Below are positions 46,296 through 57,149 of a stretch of 64,000 bases of DNA, in pieces. This DNA comes from Incurvaria masculella (lineage: Eukaryota; Arthropoda; Insecta; Lepidoptera; Incurvariidae), in the NCBI GenBank assembly GCA_946894095.1, contig OX335655.1:13516001-13580000 (forward strand), in the 5' to 3' direction. The position numbers were made by a program, and so were the translations under genes. Below the pieces are notes generated by a model. That model was not told where the DNA came from. It did not search any database and worked only from the letters and a program-made list of their open reading frames with translations. Within the stretch, counting starts at the first letter, position 1. Each line of letters opens with the position of its first letter.

Positions 46296-46900
46296 TTTTG
46301 TGCTGTGTGGTTACCGCTTAAGGTGGCCCAACCCGCTCATCTCCCCATACAAAAGGGGAAAGAAGATCACGCCCATCTTTCTTGTCAGAGATCCAAAATC
46401 TTGCTCAAAATAGCTTTATTTGATCGAACTAGATGTCTGATGACCATTGGCATTCTAAAATTGTGTTTGGTTTCTAAGTTATAAGGTCCGAAAGTTCGCA
46501 TTTTTCGCGAGTTTTATACAAAAACTTTGGAGGTGGATTACGCAATGAACATCTTAAAAAGATTAGTCATCAGACATTGCGTATTTAATCAAGATTTATA
46601 ATCTATTTGGTTCTTGTTCGATTTTTTACTGCAGCGGTCGTAGTTTACTTTTAGCTATAAGTTGTTTTTGAATTAAAATTTTCGTAAATCTTACCAAATC
46701 ATACACTAAGCACATTGTCTTTTTTGTGGACATGTTGTATCTTCCTCATCACGGAGCCTGTCTTATTCTTTGAAACAGAGAAGGTCCTAGAGCGCAACAG
46801 CACGGATTTGTACCGTGCCCGCGAATGAGTTAGGTCCGCCGGGTTGGGCCACCTTAAAAAAAGTATACAAGTAGTCCCACTGCATTTCATCCCGTAGTAA
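46296..46900 (+). repeat. Repeat W split by an X MITE
   Basis: GTGCTGTGTGGTTACCGC (46299-46316) and AAAAGTATACAAGTAGTCCC onward (46858) are contiguous in the copy at 30540-30665. Confidence 0.65.
46318..46857 (-). mobile_element. MITE family X, copy g
   Basis: TTAAGGTGGCCCAACCCGCT to GGGTTGGGCCACCTTAA. Very similar to copy e. Confidence 0.9.
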
Positions 46901-46906
46901 GAGACA

Positions 46907-47069
46907 GGGCCGAGTGCACGAAAGGATAAAAAATCAAAATCAACGTCAAGGTATGATCAAACACGTCACTTTGTGTGGACAATATGGAAGGAACTCTATA
47001 TGGATCACTAAAAGTGACCTGTTTGAACATTGAATAACTCAGCCGTCTCTTCGTGCAACCGGGGCTAAG
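46907..47069 (+). mobile_element. MITE family T, copy 1
   Basis: GGGCCGAGTGCACGAAAGGA at the left and TTCGTGCAACCGGGGCTAAG at the right are inverted ends; about 160 bp. Confidence 0.8.
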
Positions 47070-47274
47070 TCAGCCGTGTTGCCGAAGCCGGATAAACTAT
47101 TATTATATTATACCATATAGGGGTAAACTATGTACGGTGGTGGGAGTCATATCTGGTCCCTTTATACTTTACACCTATTTTTTCTATAGTAGAGTGGGCT
47201 ACAAAGGATTCCTAGAAACCAAGGAAAACCCCCCATTATGCTGGAGTGCCCAGGGATGACACAACAACGGATTC

Positions 47275-47560
47275 TGTTCATCGCCCTAACTACGAGCCGT
47301 CAGCTGCTGCGTGCGGACGTAGCGGCTGCCTCCTTGAAACAGGCTGAACGATAAGCTCGAAACGTCTCGGAGAATGTCTCCTCCCGCCGCGTAAGTTTTC
47401 AAACAAGAGCCTTATGAGGTATGGGAGCAACTTAATGGAGAAGCTCGTAGCAGCTGCGGGATGGTAAAATGGATGTGCGAGAAAAGGCTCCCAGTGGGAC
47501 CAGAAGAAATCACTGGCTCAGAAGATTTATCACAGTTGCCAGCTGAAAGTGTTGCCATAG
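47275..47560 (+). repeat. Penelope-associated terminal segment, copy 2
   Basis: GGCTGAACGATAAGCTCGAA, then GTCTCCTCCCGCCGCG, as at 4030-4190. A longer unrelated-looking stretch (to about 47560) follows and may be further 5' Penelope sequence. Confidence 0.5.
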
Positions 47561-47843
47561 AGGAAGCACTGAAAAAATCAGACTATACTTTATCGGTATC
47601 AAATTTAAGATCACGACGGATTGTGCTGCATTGATCATGATTGAAGAAGAAAGATCTAACGCATAAAGCAGCGTGGTTATCTAGGAGCAGATATTCTAGG
47701 AGAAGAGTATGACTAAGAAATTGTGCATCGATCAGGTAAACGGTTGAAACGTGTTGATAATTAGCGCCGACACCCATTACTATTAAACAGTAAATACAAG
47801 TACAACAGGCCGATGAGCTAATAAAGAAGAAATTCAACAGAAA

Positions 47844-48097
47844 AATCGGCCAAGTGCGAGTCGGACTCACACACGAAGGGTTCCGTACCATAGTACAAGA
47901 TTTAATACAAAAAATGGGTATTGGTGTTTTTTTATTATCGTTATTGCCGCAAAATAAAAACACACTCTGTGAAAATTTCATAATGTTCATGAGATACAGC
48001 CCTGTTACAGACATACGGTCGGTCGGATGGACGGACGGACAGCGGAGGCTTAGTAACAGGGTTCCGTTGGCACCCTTTGGGTATGGAACCCTAAAAA
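47844..48097 (+). repeat. Repeat family G, copy 3
   Basis: ATCGGCCAAGTGCGAGTCGG to GGGTATGGAACCCTAAAA, with GGACGGACGGACAGCGGAGG inside. Confidence 0.8.
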
Positions 48098-48775
48098 CCT
48101 TACGAACAAGATGCCGTCATACATCAGTAACTGTAATCCCGAAGCGTAAGCGAGAGAAAAAAATGCTTCCTCCATACGATGAAAGAGCCTGCGTTTTCTA
48201 TGAGATTAAAAACATTATAGCTTCGTGTGTTAACACTGTTAATAGCATGCAACACATATTACTTGCTTAGTAACCAATTAATTATGTTACGTGCATTTAA
48301 AAAATGATCTATGTATTGTTTGACGTGATGTGAGAATACTTTCTGAACACATGTGCGCCCTAACACATTTTCACGCCCTCATTTTAACCTCTAAATTATT
48401 AAAGCAGATTACATTTTCAAAATGATGACATGTAGTGTAGGGGCTTCGCAAAGTAACTCAGTAATTACTCGGCCTAACCTGATTTAACTTTCAAATCCGA
48501 GCAAGCCCACATGGAATACGCTGGGCGTAAGGATTAAGCAAGGTAAATATGTTCGGGTAGACAAGACATCACGTAACATGAGGTGTGATTCGTCGGTTTA
48601 CTTATTCACGACGTGTTGTTTCCATAGACCTAGCCACGGTTGATAATGCAGCCTGAACATTCTCGGAATATTCATACTAAGTTATGTCCCTTTCTATCGA
48701 ATTGGAAACTTCGTATCAATTCAAAGGACAACACATAGTATAACTTTTCCGGGGCTGATTTGGGCACCAGCATGA

Positions 48776-49010
48776 TTTTTTTATGTAACTGGATATTGCT
48801 GGCTAATACCAAACTGACCGTCAGCTTCGACCATCGTTCATTTAATGCGATGGTACAAACCCGGGCAGGATTAACCTCACTACCTAGTAAGTAAAGTAGG
48901 AGACCTACAGTTTAACGTGAAATCCGAACCACGGTCAGCCTCAACGGTGATGGTCACCCATCCAGAACCCAACCGCGCTCAGAGGTGCGCGCTGTGCTTA
49001 TTAGACGAAT
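48776..49010 (-). mobile_element. 5S-headed SINE with internal deletion
   Basis: In reverse: GCTGGCTAATACCAAACTGA, then directly CAGCTTCGACCATCGTTCAT. About 100 bases of body are absent. The 5S head remnant GGTCACCCATCCAGAACCCA follows. Confidence 0.8.
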
Positions 49011-49261
49011 CCACTGTGGGAGTAAGAAGTCAACTCAAGCACCACTACCGCGAGTTGGAGAGAGATATAACATACCTACCTATGCATTCAATAAGTGTTA
49101 AATGTATTTTCACATTATTTCAAAGTAAAACTTGAAGCGTAACTTGAGATCATTAATTAGAAGTTACATAACGACTTAGAGATTTTTAAAGAAAAATAAG
49201 AATTTTCAGTGCTTACTTTTTTTATGAAACCATTTTGATCTCATACTACTTATCTCAGCCT

Positions 49262-49600
49262 GAGGTTGAGATAAATAGTCGTAGCAGAAACAGACTCACA
49301 AAAAGTAGTACTTTGTTACGTCACGTTGACACATTTTGTATGGACGAAATGTAAAGTAATGCAAACTGACGTCACAAAATACTACTTTTCGTTAGTCTAA
49401 TGCTGAGATCCATAGACCTTACCTACTCGTGCTTGTCTTAGCAAAAGTATAGCTTCTGGTTGTCAATTTCTGACATTCGTTCCATTTTTTTTGTTTGTCA
49501 AAAGTGACACTCGGAAGGCATACATTCGCTTAGCCAAGTACAGGTAAGCTTTATGAATCAGCATTCGTTTCTGTTACGACTATTTATCTCAGCCTAAGAG
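49262..49600. mobile_element. MITE family S with about 28-bp TIRs
   Basis: GAGATAAATAGTCGTAGCAG at the left, CTGTTACGACTATTTATCTC at the right. 338 bp, no ORF. It adjoins the T element at 49597. Confidence 0.75.
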
Positions 49601-49760
49601 CCGAGTGCACGAAAGGACAAAAAATCTAAATCAACGTCAAAGTATGATCAAACAGGTCACTTTGTGTGAACAGTATGGAAGGAATTCTATGCGGATCACT
49701 TAAAGTGACGTGTTTGAACATTGATTAACTCGGCCGTCTCTTCGTGCAATCGGGGCTAAG
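49597..49760 (+). mobile_element. MITE family T, copy 2
   Basis: GAGCCGAGTGCACGAAAGGA to TTCGTGCAATCGGGGCTAAG; close match to 46907-47069. Confidence 0.8.
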
Positions 49761-51463
49761 TCTATGGTTGTTTCCGTCTAGCCAGAATATGATGCTCGTC
49801 GTTACGTATTTCATATCAGCGCGATGGCTGACATCTTTATTGTCACAGCTTGTACCTGGCCGCTCCTGTTTTGAATAATGTAGGACCCTTCCCTCGCTTC
49901 AGTAGTGGAATTTGGTTTTCTTTTCTATGAAGGAATAATACATTCTTAGAGATTTTTTATTCATTAGGCATGGATCAAAGAGGAATGAAGAAAATAAATT
50001 CCAAAAACAAAAACACGTAATTGCCTCCACTACGAATTGTTACTGAAGCAGATTGAAATATTAAAGGAGTATATGTTTCACAAAGAGAGTAGAGTAAACA
50101 AATATATAGAGTAAACAACATTATTTCATATCACTATGATATTACTAACATAACAAATCACCCGATAATCAATGATTGAGACCCGATTTAAGTACACTAA
50201 CTATTAGGTACAACACTAACATTATAGTTAATACATGGTGACACCGTTACATAAATATCGGTAAATATGGTAGAAAAAACAAGCAAGGATAGATTACTGA
50301 CTAAAAGCGGTAGCGTCAAATTCCCCTTCAGCGGAAGTCCAAGTTATTGAAAACTGTGATGCCAACAAAAAAAAAAGATCGTTGCTATCTACCTAACTTC
50401 CCGCCCAAAGCGTGGTGACCTGTGTATTTTTAGATTTTAAAGTGAACTGGAGTAAAACAACCCGGACAAAAACCGATAAATAATTATTTGTCGATATTTT
50501 TTTTTACTTTTCCTCAATATTACAAATTAAAAATTAAAACAAAACTTCAGATCAGTATTATAAAGCAATTATTTTTTTGAGTAAAGTAGGAAATTTCAGT
50601 ACATTTCGTGTGAAACGAGATGGTCTAAGCAAACTGGGTCTGTGTCCACCAAGTGGGTCTTTACGTCACAGCCCACGTGATAAGAAGGCGTGGCTTAACG
50701 TCATTCGCGACATGGCGCTGGCGGTGTTAGGTTGTGGGACAATATTGTGATCTGCGGCTAAATTTTCGGCGAACAGTCGATTACACGATGAGATTTTGTG
50801 TAAAATGTTACAAACATTACACAAGAAAAAAAAATTTAAAGCCTGTAGGTGGAATTACGCTTTATTTGTCAGTAAAACACCTCACATTTTATAATTTGAG
50901 TCAATATTCAAACATTGTATCGATTTATCTGTCTTGCAATTTGCCGATAGATGGCGCGCAATAATTTTATTTGTACGATAGTAAATGTTGATCTCACGAT
51001 GCAAATTTTTATGACACTTTTAAATCAATATTATCTGAATCCGCGAGAATGCATAGATTTAAATTTAGAAGGTTTTTTATAGAAAAACTAACATAAAATG
51101 CAAAAGGCGCCATCTAGTTGTAGTCTTGTAACCACTAAGAATAGCTCTCGGAATAGCTGCTAACAGAATACCGGTTTTTCCGGTAGATGGATTTAGCACA
51201 AAAGGCGGAGCTTGCACCCCCACCATGAAATGTTTTTCTCCCCCCTTCCCCGCGCAGTGTTACGATGCGTTCCTTAGTAATATGAAGTAATAACACCTCC
51301 TCTCTCCCTCCCTCCTCCGTGGTTGACTCGGTATGTCTTTACATTCTATGCCCATGTGCAGTGTACTGTCTATGGATGATGAATAAACAATAGAACACAA
51401 AAGTGGCACCGGTAAGACGTCATAAACTAAACTCTACACACCAAGCATCAAACAGCGACGCAC
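49761..51463. other. Mostly featureless; weak THAP-like ORF
   Basis: Plus strand from 50788 reads MRFCVKCYKHYTRKKNLKPV, then GGITLY. The Cys spacing and YTRKK-GIT pattern recall the start of a THAP zinc-binding domain, but the rest of the domain is missing. GATGGCGCGCAATA (about 50950) and GGCGCCATCTAG (about 51108) are inverted and could be MITE ends. No other support. Confidence 0.25.
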
Positions 51464-51647
51464 CTGAGCGCGAGGCCGGGCTCGGCGCGCTCGTCGGCGA
51501 CGCTCGGCCGCGGCGAGCCGAGCCGGCTGCTCGCCGACTTGCGGCGCGCCTCCTGCAGCTGGGCGGCGGCGTCGCACGCGAACGAGATGCGCGGCGCGAG
51601 CGAGCGCGGGCACAGTGTGTACCCGCCGCGCGCCTGCTGGCACAGCT
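51464..51647 (-). CDS. Coding exon A of an unidentified minus-strand gene
   Basis: A 184-base exon on the minus strand. The acceptor has a good pyrimidine tract (GATTGTCTGCTTCTCCGCAG) before 51647. The donor is GCGCTCAG followed by GTGCGT after 51464. Apart from one ACA codon nearly all third positions are G or C. It starts two bases into a split codon (phase 1) and ends with AG (phase 2), which joins in frame to the G that begins exon B. It encodes LCQQARGGYTLCPRSLAP, then RISFACDAAAQLQEARRKSA and SPRPSVADE. RRKS and RxxS motifs suggest a phosphorylated cytoplasmic region. I do not recognise the family. No further upstream exon was found to 64000. Confidence 0.75.
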
Positions 51648-51741
51648 CTGCGGAGAAGCAGACAATCGTTGTGTCGGTGGTTTCCGCTGAAGTGAAAGGA
51701 ATGAGAAGTGGCATGGCTTTATGTACAAAGTAATTAATTAA

Positions 51742-51981
51742 TTAAGGACCGATTTTTCAATCCTCAGATAGTACTTATCGGACTGATTATTGACAAATTC
51801 ACGCTTGTCAAAAGACGGATAGTCAGTGCCGGAGGATTATAAATTCTATCACAATTATTAGAGTATAATTTTACTAATAAACATATGAACTTACTATATC
51901 GATTGGATAAGCAGAAGCGTAAATAAATCCGTCGAATAGTTATCTGGCTGTTTATCAGACTATTGAAAAATCTGCCCTTAG
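51742..51981. mobile_element. MITE family O, full copy
   Basis: TTAAGGACCGATTTTTCAAT at the left and CTATTGAAAAATCTGCCCTT at the right are inverted. 240 bp. It lies about 95 bases upstream of exon A on the gene's strand. Confidence 0.8.
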
Positions 51982-52007
51982 TATAAAAAATAATCGAATG
52001 TCCCGTA

Positions 52008-52062
52008 ACGTTGCATGTAATTGGACGTGGATAGCTAATATCACACCTGCTGTCATGACAGG
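52008..52062 (-). mobile_element. SINE tail fragment
   Basis: TGTAATTGGACGTGGATAGC and TAATATCACACC are the reversed SINE tail. Confidence 0.5.
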
Positions 52063-52086
52063 CCACGCGTGATCTCGGTTTCATGC

Positions 52087-52241
52087 TAGGCCCCGTTTGC
52101 ACGAAGAGGCGGCTGAGTTAGTGAACCGCATGGAGTTCCTTCCATACTGTTCATAAAAAAGTGACGTGTTTGATCATATGTTAATAATGTGTTGTTGTTG
52201 TTGTTGATTTTAATTTTTGTCATTTCGTGCACTCGGCCCTA
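52087..52241 (-). mobile_element. MITE family T, copy 3
   Basis: TAGGCCCCGTTTGCACGAAG to TTTCGTGCACTCGGCCCTAA, inverted relative to the copy at 46907. Contains a short (GTT)n expansion near 52190. Confidence 0.78.
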
Positions 52242-52395
52242 AGGCTTCGCCTATGCACGGTTACAACATCGCGTCAAATTGTATTAGACGAAACTAGACA
52301 CTTTAGAGAAAAATATACTTCTTTGTCTTGAAACACATGAGGATTACGCTCCCGAAGTAAGAGAAGAAGATTAGTAGCCGTTGCAACATATATTG

Positions 52396-52790
52396 TCAGC
52401 CTCGGTGGCCCAGTGGCGCGACACTTCGGCGATCGCTCTCCGAAGTTAAGCAACGCTGGGTCCGGTCTGGTCTTGGATGGGTGACCATTCGACCGTTGAG
52501 AGAGGCTGGCCGTGGTTCGGATTCCACGTTAAGCTGTAGGTCCCCTTCCTTACTTACTAGGTGGTAGGGTTTATCCCGCCCGGGTTGGTACCATCGCATT
52601 GGATGAACGATGGTCGAAGCGGCAATGAAAATTGTCCGTGTTTTCCATCCAGTTCAATGTAGCCGTGCAATATAAGGAAGGTCCTGGCATGGCACCTAGT
52701 TCCCATGTGGTGTGTTGGGCTAATACCATGACAGAACTTGTGGTATTAGCCATCCATGTCCAGTCACATAAAAAAAAATAAAAAAATATA
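52396..52790 (+). mobile_element. 5S-rRNA-headed SINE, full length
   Basis: Same organisation as 26394-26775, with GAAGTTAAGCAACGCTGGGT and TTGGATGGGTGACC in the head. Ends in an A-rich run at 52770-52790. Confidence 0.92.
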
Positions 52791-53113
52791 TTAGAAACGT
52801 CACTTGTTTCATTTAACTCCAATGTGATCAGGAAGAACCACTTCTTTCGTCAGAAAATCATAAACGAGGGCGACATCTACCCGCGAAGTTAAGCTCCCCT
52901 CTAGCGGAATATTCTCTAGTTTCCTGAACTTTATATTTGTTCCTCGTCTCCGGTTACAATTTCCTTCTTACTTTAATCTCGACGTCTGCCGTGTCACGTT
53001 CATTTTGGACAATGCAAACTGTATCTGTTCACTCTATCATTCGATTTGTATCGTCCCTGTAACAGTTACAGGGAATCGTGAATTAGATTCATATAAAGTA
53101 ATTGGTATAACTT

Positions 53114-53262
53114 TAATTTGAGTTTCAGCGACATCTACATTTGAAGCATTGTAATCAGATTTTGAAAATGATCTGAAAAAGTATTGGTCGTGACATTCGT
53201 CGGAAGCAGGCTTCAAATCTGATTACAATGCTCAAATGTAGATGTCGCTGAAACTCAAATTA
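53114..53262. mobile_element. Palindromic element R, copy 1
   Basis: AATTTGAGTTTCAGCGACAT (left arm) is mirrored by ATGTCGCTGAAACTCAAATT (right arm). The arms are about 49 bases with one indel, around a loop of about 50 bases. The element extends outwards to about 53295, judged from copy 2. Confidence 0.85.
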
Positions 53263-53559
53263 ATGAGGTAACGGTATTGTCGTATCCATTAAATACATAA
53301 ATTAACAATTTATATAACTGTACAAAAAGTGGAGGTTCCTTATTCAAATCTAAAAATGTTTACTTCTCATTGATTTTTTATTTATTATATTTATATTATT
53401 CTAGTTTTTATTTTATTTATTTATTCAAGACGTGCGTTGTTTTATTTAGGAAGTGAATATGACTGTATCATTTACATGCCTTATACTTATTTCAATAACT
53501 TAGTGCACTGTAAAAAATATGGGTGACGGCGTTATATATTACGGGCTTCTCTTACGCCC

Positions 53560-53776
53560 GTTTTCACCACCTCCAGCTACAAAAATCCCAAAGTTATCTT
53601 TCGGTTACACCATGTAACTATGCAATGTAACCGAAAGTTATTATATTAGATTATACATATATACATGTTACATTCCTTGGAATAAGCGACGTACCTGCTT
53701 AGTACGAAAAAGTATATTTACTTAACCGAAAGTTAACTATCGGATTTCAGCTAGCTGGAGGTGGTGAAATCAGGGG
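53560..53776. mobile_element. MITE family V, copy 2
   Basis: GTTTTCACCACCTCCAGCTA at the left and TAGCTGGAGGTGGTGAAATC at the right; internal GGTTAC/GTAACC inverted motifs. Confidence 0.8.
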
Positions 53777-55188
53777 TTAGTGAAACCGCACCCGAAAAGC
53801 TACCAATTGTTTAGCCAAGATGTTTTCCCAACCAGACACCTCTAAAAGGTAAAGCGGTACTGATCAAACACGTATAAATAAAAAATAAATAAAAAAAACT
53901 GGCATGATCGGATTTGACGCTTTCTTTCAGCAGGCAGCGACTACACTCGTGTGTAGTTTGATTAGTTTAGAGTTTTTGAATACACAAAAATGATGAAACG
54001 TTGTGCTGGTAATCCACGTATTTACTCTCGTGTACAATGGCAGACAGGCCAAAGTATTCACTTACGGTTGCAGGAAAAGATGATTACTGAAAATACTGTG
54101 CCGTTCAGGAAATCTATCAAATTTTACGAGATCGTTATGTTTCAACCAATGGTACTAACCTTCGCTACGGACGCGAGAGTCGATGGGTTCTGTCTGTTTC
54201 AACTCTACACAACTGCACTTAACTCAACACAACTTTTAACTACCTGTATTCTACTCTTAGGTTATCATTATATCCGCAGACAGAGAAATTAAATACTATT
54301 ACACCCCGATCATCTCAATTTGACAGATTTTTACATCCGCCATCTTGGGCCCGGCTACGACCGCGACGTGGCGCCGGTAAGCCACCCAATTTGTCTGAGT
54401 GCGGTCTGCAAATTGAATGAGTTGCTTATCGCCTCGCAAAACCGTCTCGTTCATTCGCTGGCCGGAGGAGATCTGATTTTCATTTCGCGCCGTTTCATTT
54501 AGATTTTGAGGTTAGGTCGAGGATTGATTTGATTAGGAGCGGTAATTCGCGTCAACGGATTCCGATTAATTGCCTGCAAACGGACTTCGAACAAGACGTT
54601 CTGCCTCTATACATTTTAGTCTATGGTTCTGCCTGACAGCCTGTTAACTTTATGACTTACTGTGTATTCTCTCTACCGAACAAAATAATACCTATGTAAA
54701 ATTGGTATTCGGATTCGGGTGCTACCGTGGAATGAAAATTGCGGCAAGCAGACCAATAGATAGCAGTAACCCCCGGGGACAATCGAACGATAAAATTAAT
54801 GGAACATCCAAATACTTTGGTCAGAATCCTCACTGCGGAAAGGTAGGCTCTGGGCCCTAAATTTTCCAAGCGTAAGTAATTGTGGAAATACCTGTAAGGG
54901 AATTCGTACATTTAATTTTATCCAATGTTAGCCTGAGCGCGCCGGCTGCTGGTTGTAGGAGACAATGTGATGTAGCGATGATGTGGACGCAACGCGGAGG
55001 CAGCGATAAATCCATCCCGTCCGCTTGGGAAATCTTCGCAGAGCAAATAACGACTACAGTTGAGAGCTCAAATAACCGCATGTACCCGGATTTCTGCTTG
55101 TTTTAGACTTAGGCACGATTCGTTTAGACTTACGCTTACAACACAAATGCCTGCTTAGAATCAAGACAGACTACGTCGTTAGACCCAG
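53777..55188. other. No firm gene; two weak coding candidates
   Basis: 53990-54292 (plus) is a 100-codon open frame (KRCAGNPRIYSRVQWQTGQS) without recognised motifs. At 54327-54371 (plus) a 45-base micro-exon is conceivable: AATTTGACAG acceptor, GCGCCG/GTAAGC donor, reading FYIRHLGPGYDRDVA. Neither has independent support. Confidence 0.3.
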
Positions 55189-55445
55189 GGGGGTTACCAT
55201 GGGAAATTAACTCGCTCGGTGAATAAGTAAGTGAGTGATTAAATCTGACGTTTAGTTGCGTTTTCCACCATGCTAACTGGTAGATTTTAGTTCACTTGTC
55301 CGAATTATACGGCGTTTGAATAACGCCGTATAATTCGTTGTTGAATATATACGCTGTTGATAACAGTGCGAAATGCAACCAGACGTCAGATTAAATCATT
55401 CACTTACCTTTCAACCCGGTGTGTTAATTTACCATGGTAACCCCG
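55189..55445. mobile_element. Palindromic MITE family U, copy 2
   Basis: GGGTTACCATGGGAAATTAA to TTAATTTACCATGGTAACCC, with mirrored GTGAGTGATTAAATCTGACG-type inner motifs. The centre holds a second palindrome, GAATTATACGGCGTTT/AACGCCGTATAATTC. Confidence 0.85.
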
Positions 55446-55886
55446 AATCACTTACAAAATATCATAAATTAGGCAGATGTTTCTGAAATTAGTATTGGCA
55501 TGCGTTTCACGAAGGGTTTAAAGCAATCTGAAGCTTAAAAAAATCAGTTACTTATTACCCGTACCCGCAAAGTACAAATTGGGGTCCTCTAGACATGGTG
55601 TGAAGAAGCATCTGGCCGGCCGACATGGTTTTCACGGCATCTGTTAAAGTTCGAAAGCCATGGGCGTCGCCGGGCACCTCGTTGAGCACGAGGGTCTGGC
55701 GTACGCCATAAGTCTTGTTAAAAAAAAAACATATTTTTTATTTTTACAATATTTTTACCTTTAAATGTAAAATTCTCCTAAACGGCCGGACCATTCTTTT
55801 TGTAGTTAAGGGTTCACCTGCACTTTTCTTAAATACAATTCAACCCGGAAAGTGATGCTCTTGTCTAGACCTAGATTGTATTAAGA
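55446..55886. other. No gene; one repeat echo
   Basis: 55605-55700 (CTGGCCGGCCGACATGGTTT) resembles 21865-21930. The rest is featureless. Confidence 0.4.
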
Positions 55887-56250
55887 ACGGCCCGTAAACT
55901 ATGCACCCCATACAAACGTAGTTTACTAATCACTTGGAAACCGCTATTCCAATTAAATTGATATTTAATATCTAATATCAGGTAACAAATGTCTGTGTCT
56001 GCATGCTTTTGTTTTTTTGAAAAATCCAAACCGAATGAAATGAATGCAAAAAGAAAATCTTCATACGAATTTTGTTTTCTCTGTGGTTTGACCCAGAATA
56101 CATTTACCGAAAAAACAAAGGCATGCAGACACAGATATTTGTAGCCTAATATTAGATACCAAATATCAAGTAAGTTGGAACAGTGATTTTCAAATCATTA
56201 GTAAACTACGTTTGTATGGGAGGAGAAATTTTCAGGTGCTTACGGGCCGA
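55887..56250. mobile_element. Foldback MITE family M
   Basis: ACGGCCCGTAA at the left and TTACGGGCCG at the right. The arms of about 125 bases share CATACAAACGTAGTTTACTA (left) and TAGTAAACTACGTTTGTATG (right), and GTGTCTGCATGC/GCATGCAGACAC near the centre. 364 bp, no ORF. Confidence 0.85.
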
Positions 56251-57149
56251 CCTTAAACTGCACTGAAAAAAAATTCTGGTTACAGTATTTCTCAATTTTA
56301 TAAATTGATTATGGTAAGTATGTATTAATGAGCCAAAACAGTTAGTAATAAACAGTCGTGTGACAGATCAGACTTTGCAACGGTTATTGATTGAACGTCA
56401 CGACTGACTACAAATTAGGCATGCAACTGTCCAGTTTAAGAGGTACAGGAGTTTTAACAGATTGGACAGTTTTAGTTTAGTTTTATTGAATATAAGACGT
56501 AAGTAACAATGGAAATAAATCTGAAACTAGAACCTTTTCACACCGTTTAGAAAACAGTGAGAGAAAACAGTTATTGCACATAGTTAAACAAACAATTAAA
56601 TGATACAGTAACATAACATATTTAAGGCTAACTGTTTTTACTTAGTTAGAGTAACCGATTTACTTAGTTGGCTCTATTTAACGTTGCAAGACGGATGTTA
56701 TTATTGGAATTACAGTTGATTACGTTATTTTTTTTTAGTGAAATAACACGCCTGCGAAGATTTCTGGCCACATTTTATCGGGCTCCGGTCGAGTGAATGT
56801 CGAAAACGAAATTTACTGAAAATTTAAATCTCAGCATCTGGATACTGGCTGGTGCCCAGCCCGCCCCACACAAGCGTGTCGCCCGCTTTTCCGCCGTCAG
56901 CAAAGCCGAGTGTGCATTGATTGAACGACTACGTTTTTATGAAAACTAAAAAAAAAACAACTAGAATAGTTCACCAAAATGGCGCCCAAGCTTATTTTAC
57001 CTCACTCAAGAATTTTAAATAAATTCATAAATATGTTTTTTTTTTTCAAATGTATGGCCAGCGTATGCTTCCACATTTTGCATAACAGGTAGAAATCTAG
57101 CTTATCATGGATTCCGGAACAATGAGAACACCATTCGAAACGAATCGCT
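56251..57149. other. No recognisable feature
   Basis: AT-rich; a somewhat GC-rich stretch at 56845-56915 has no frame or repeat that I recognise. Confidence 0.5.

Noticed and set aside
52571..52822. 83-residue open frame on the minus strand (and similar ones at 26546, 30749, 45621, 62398)
   Set aside because: These are antisense readings of the SINE body and recur with every SINE copy; they are not genes.
53990..54292. 100-codon plus-strand ORF as a gene
   Set aside because: No recognised motif, ordinary AT-rich codon use and no support from splice or repeat context.
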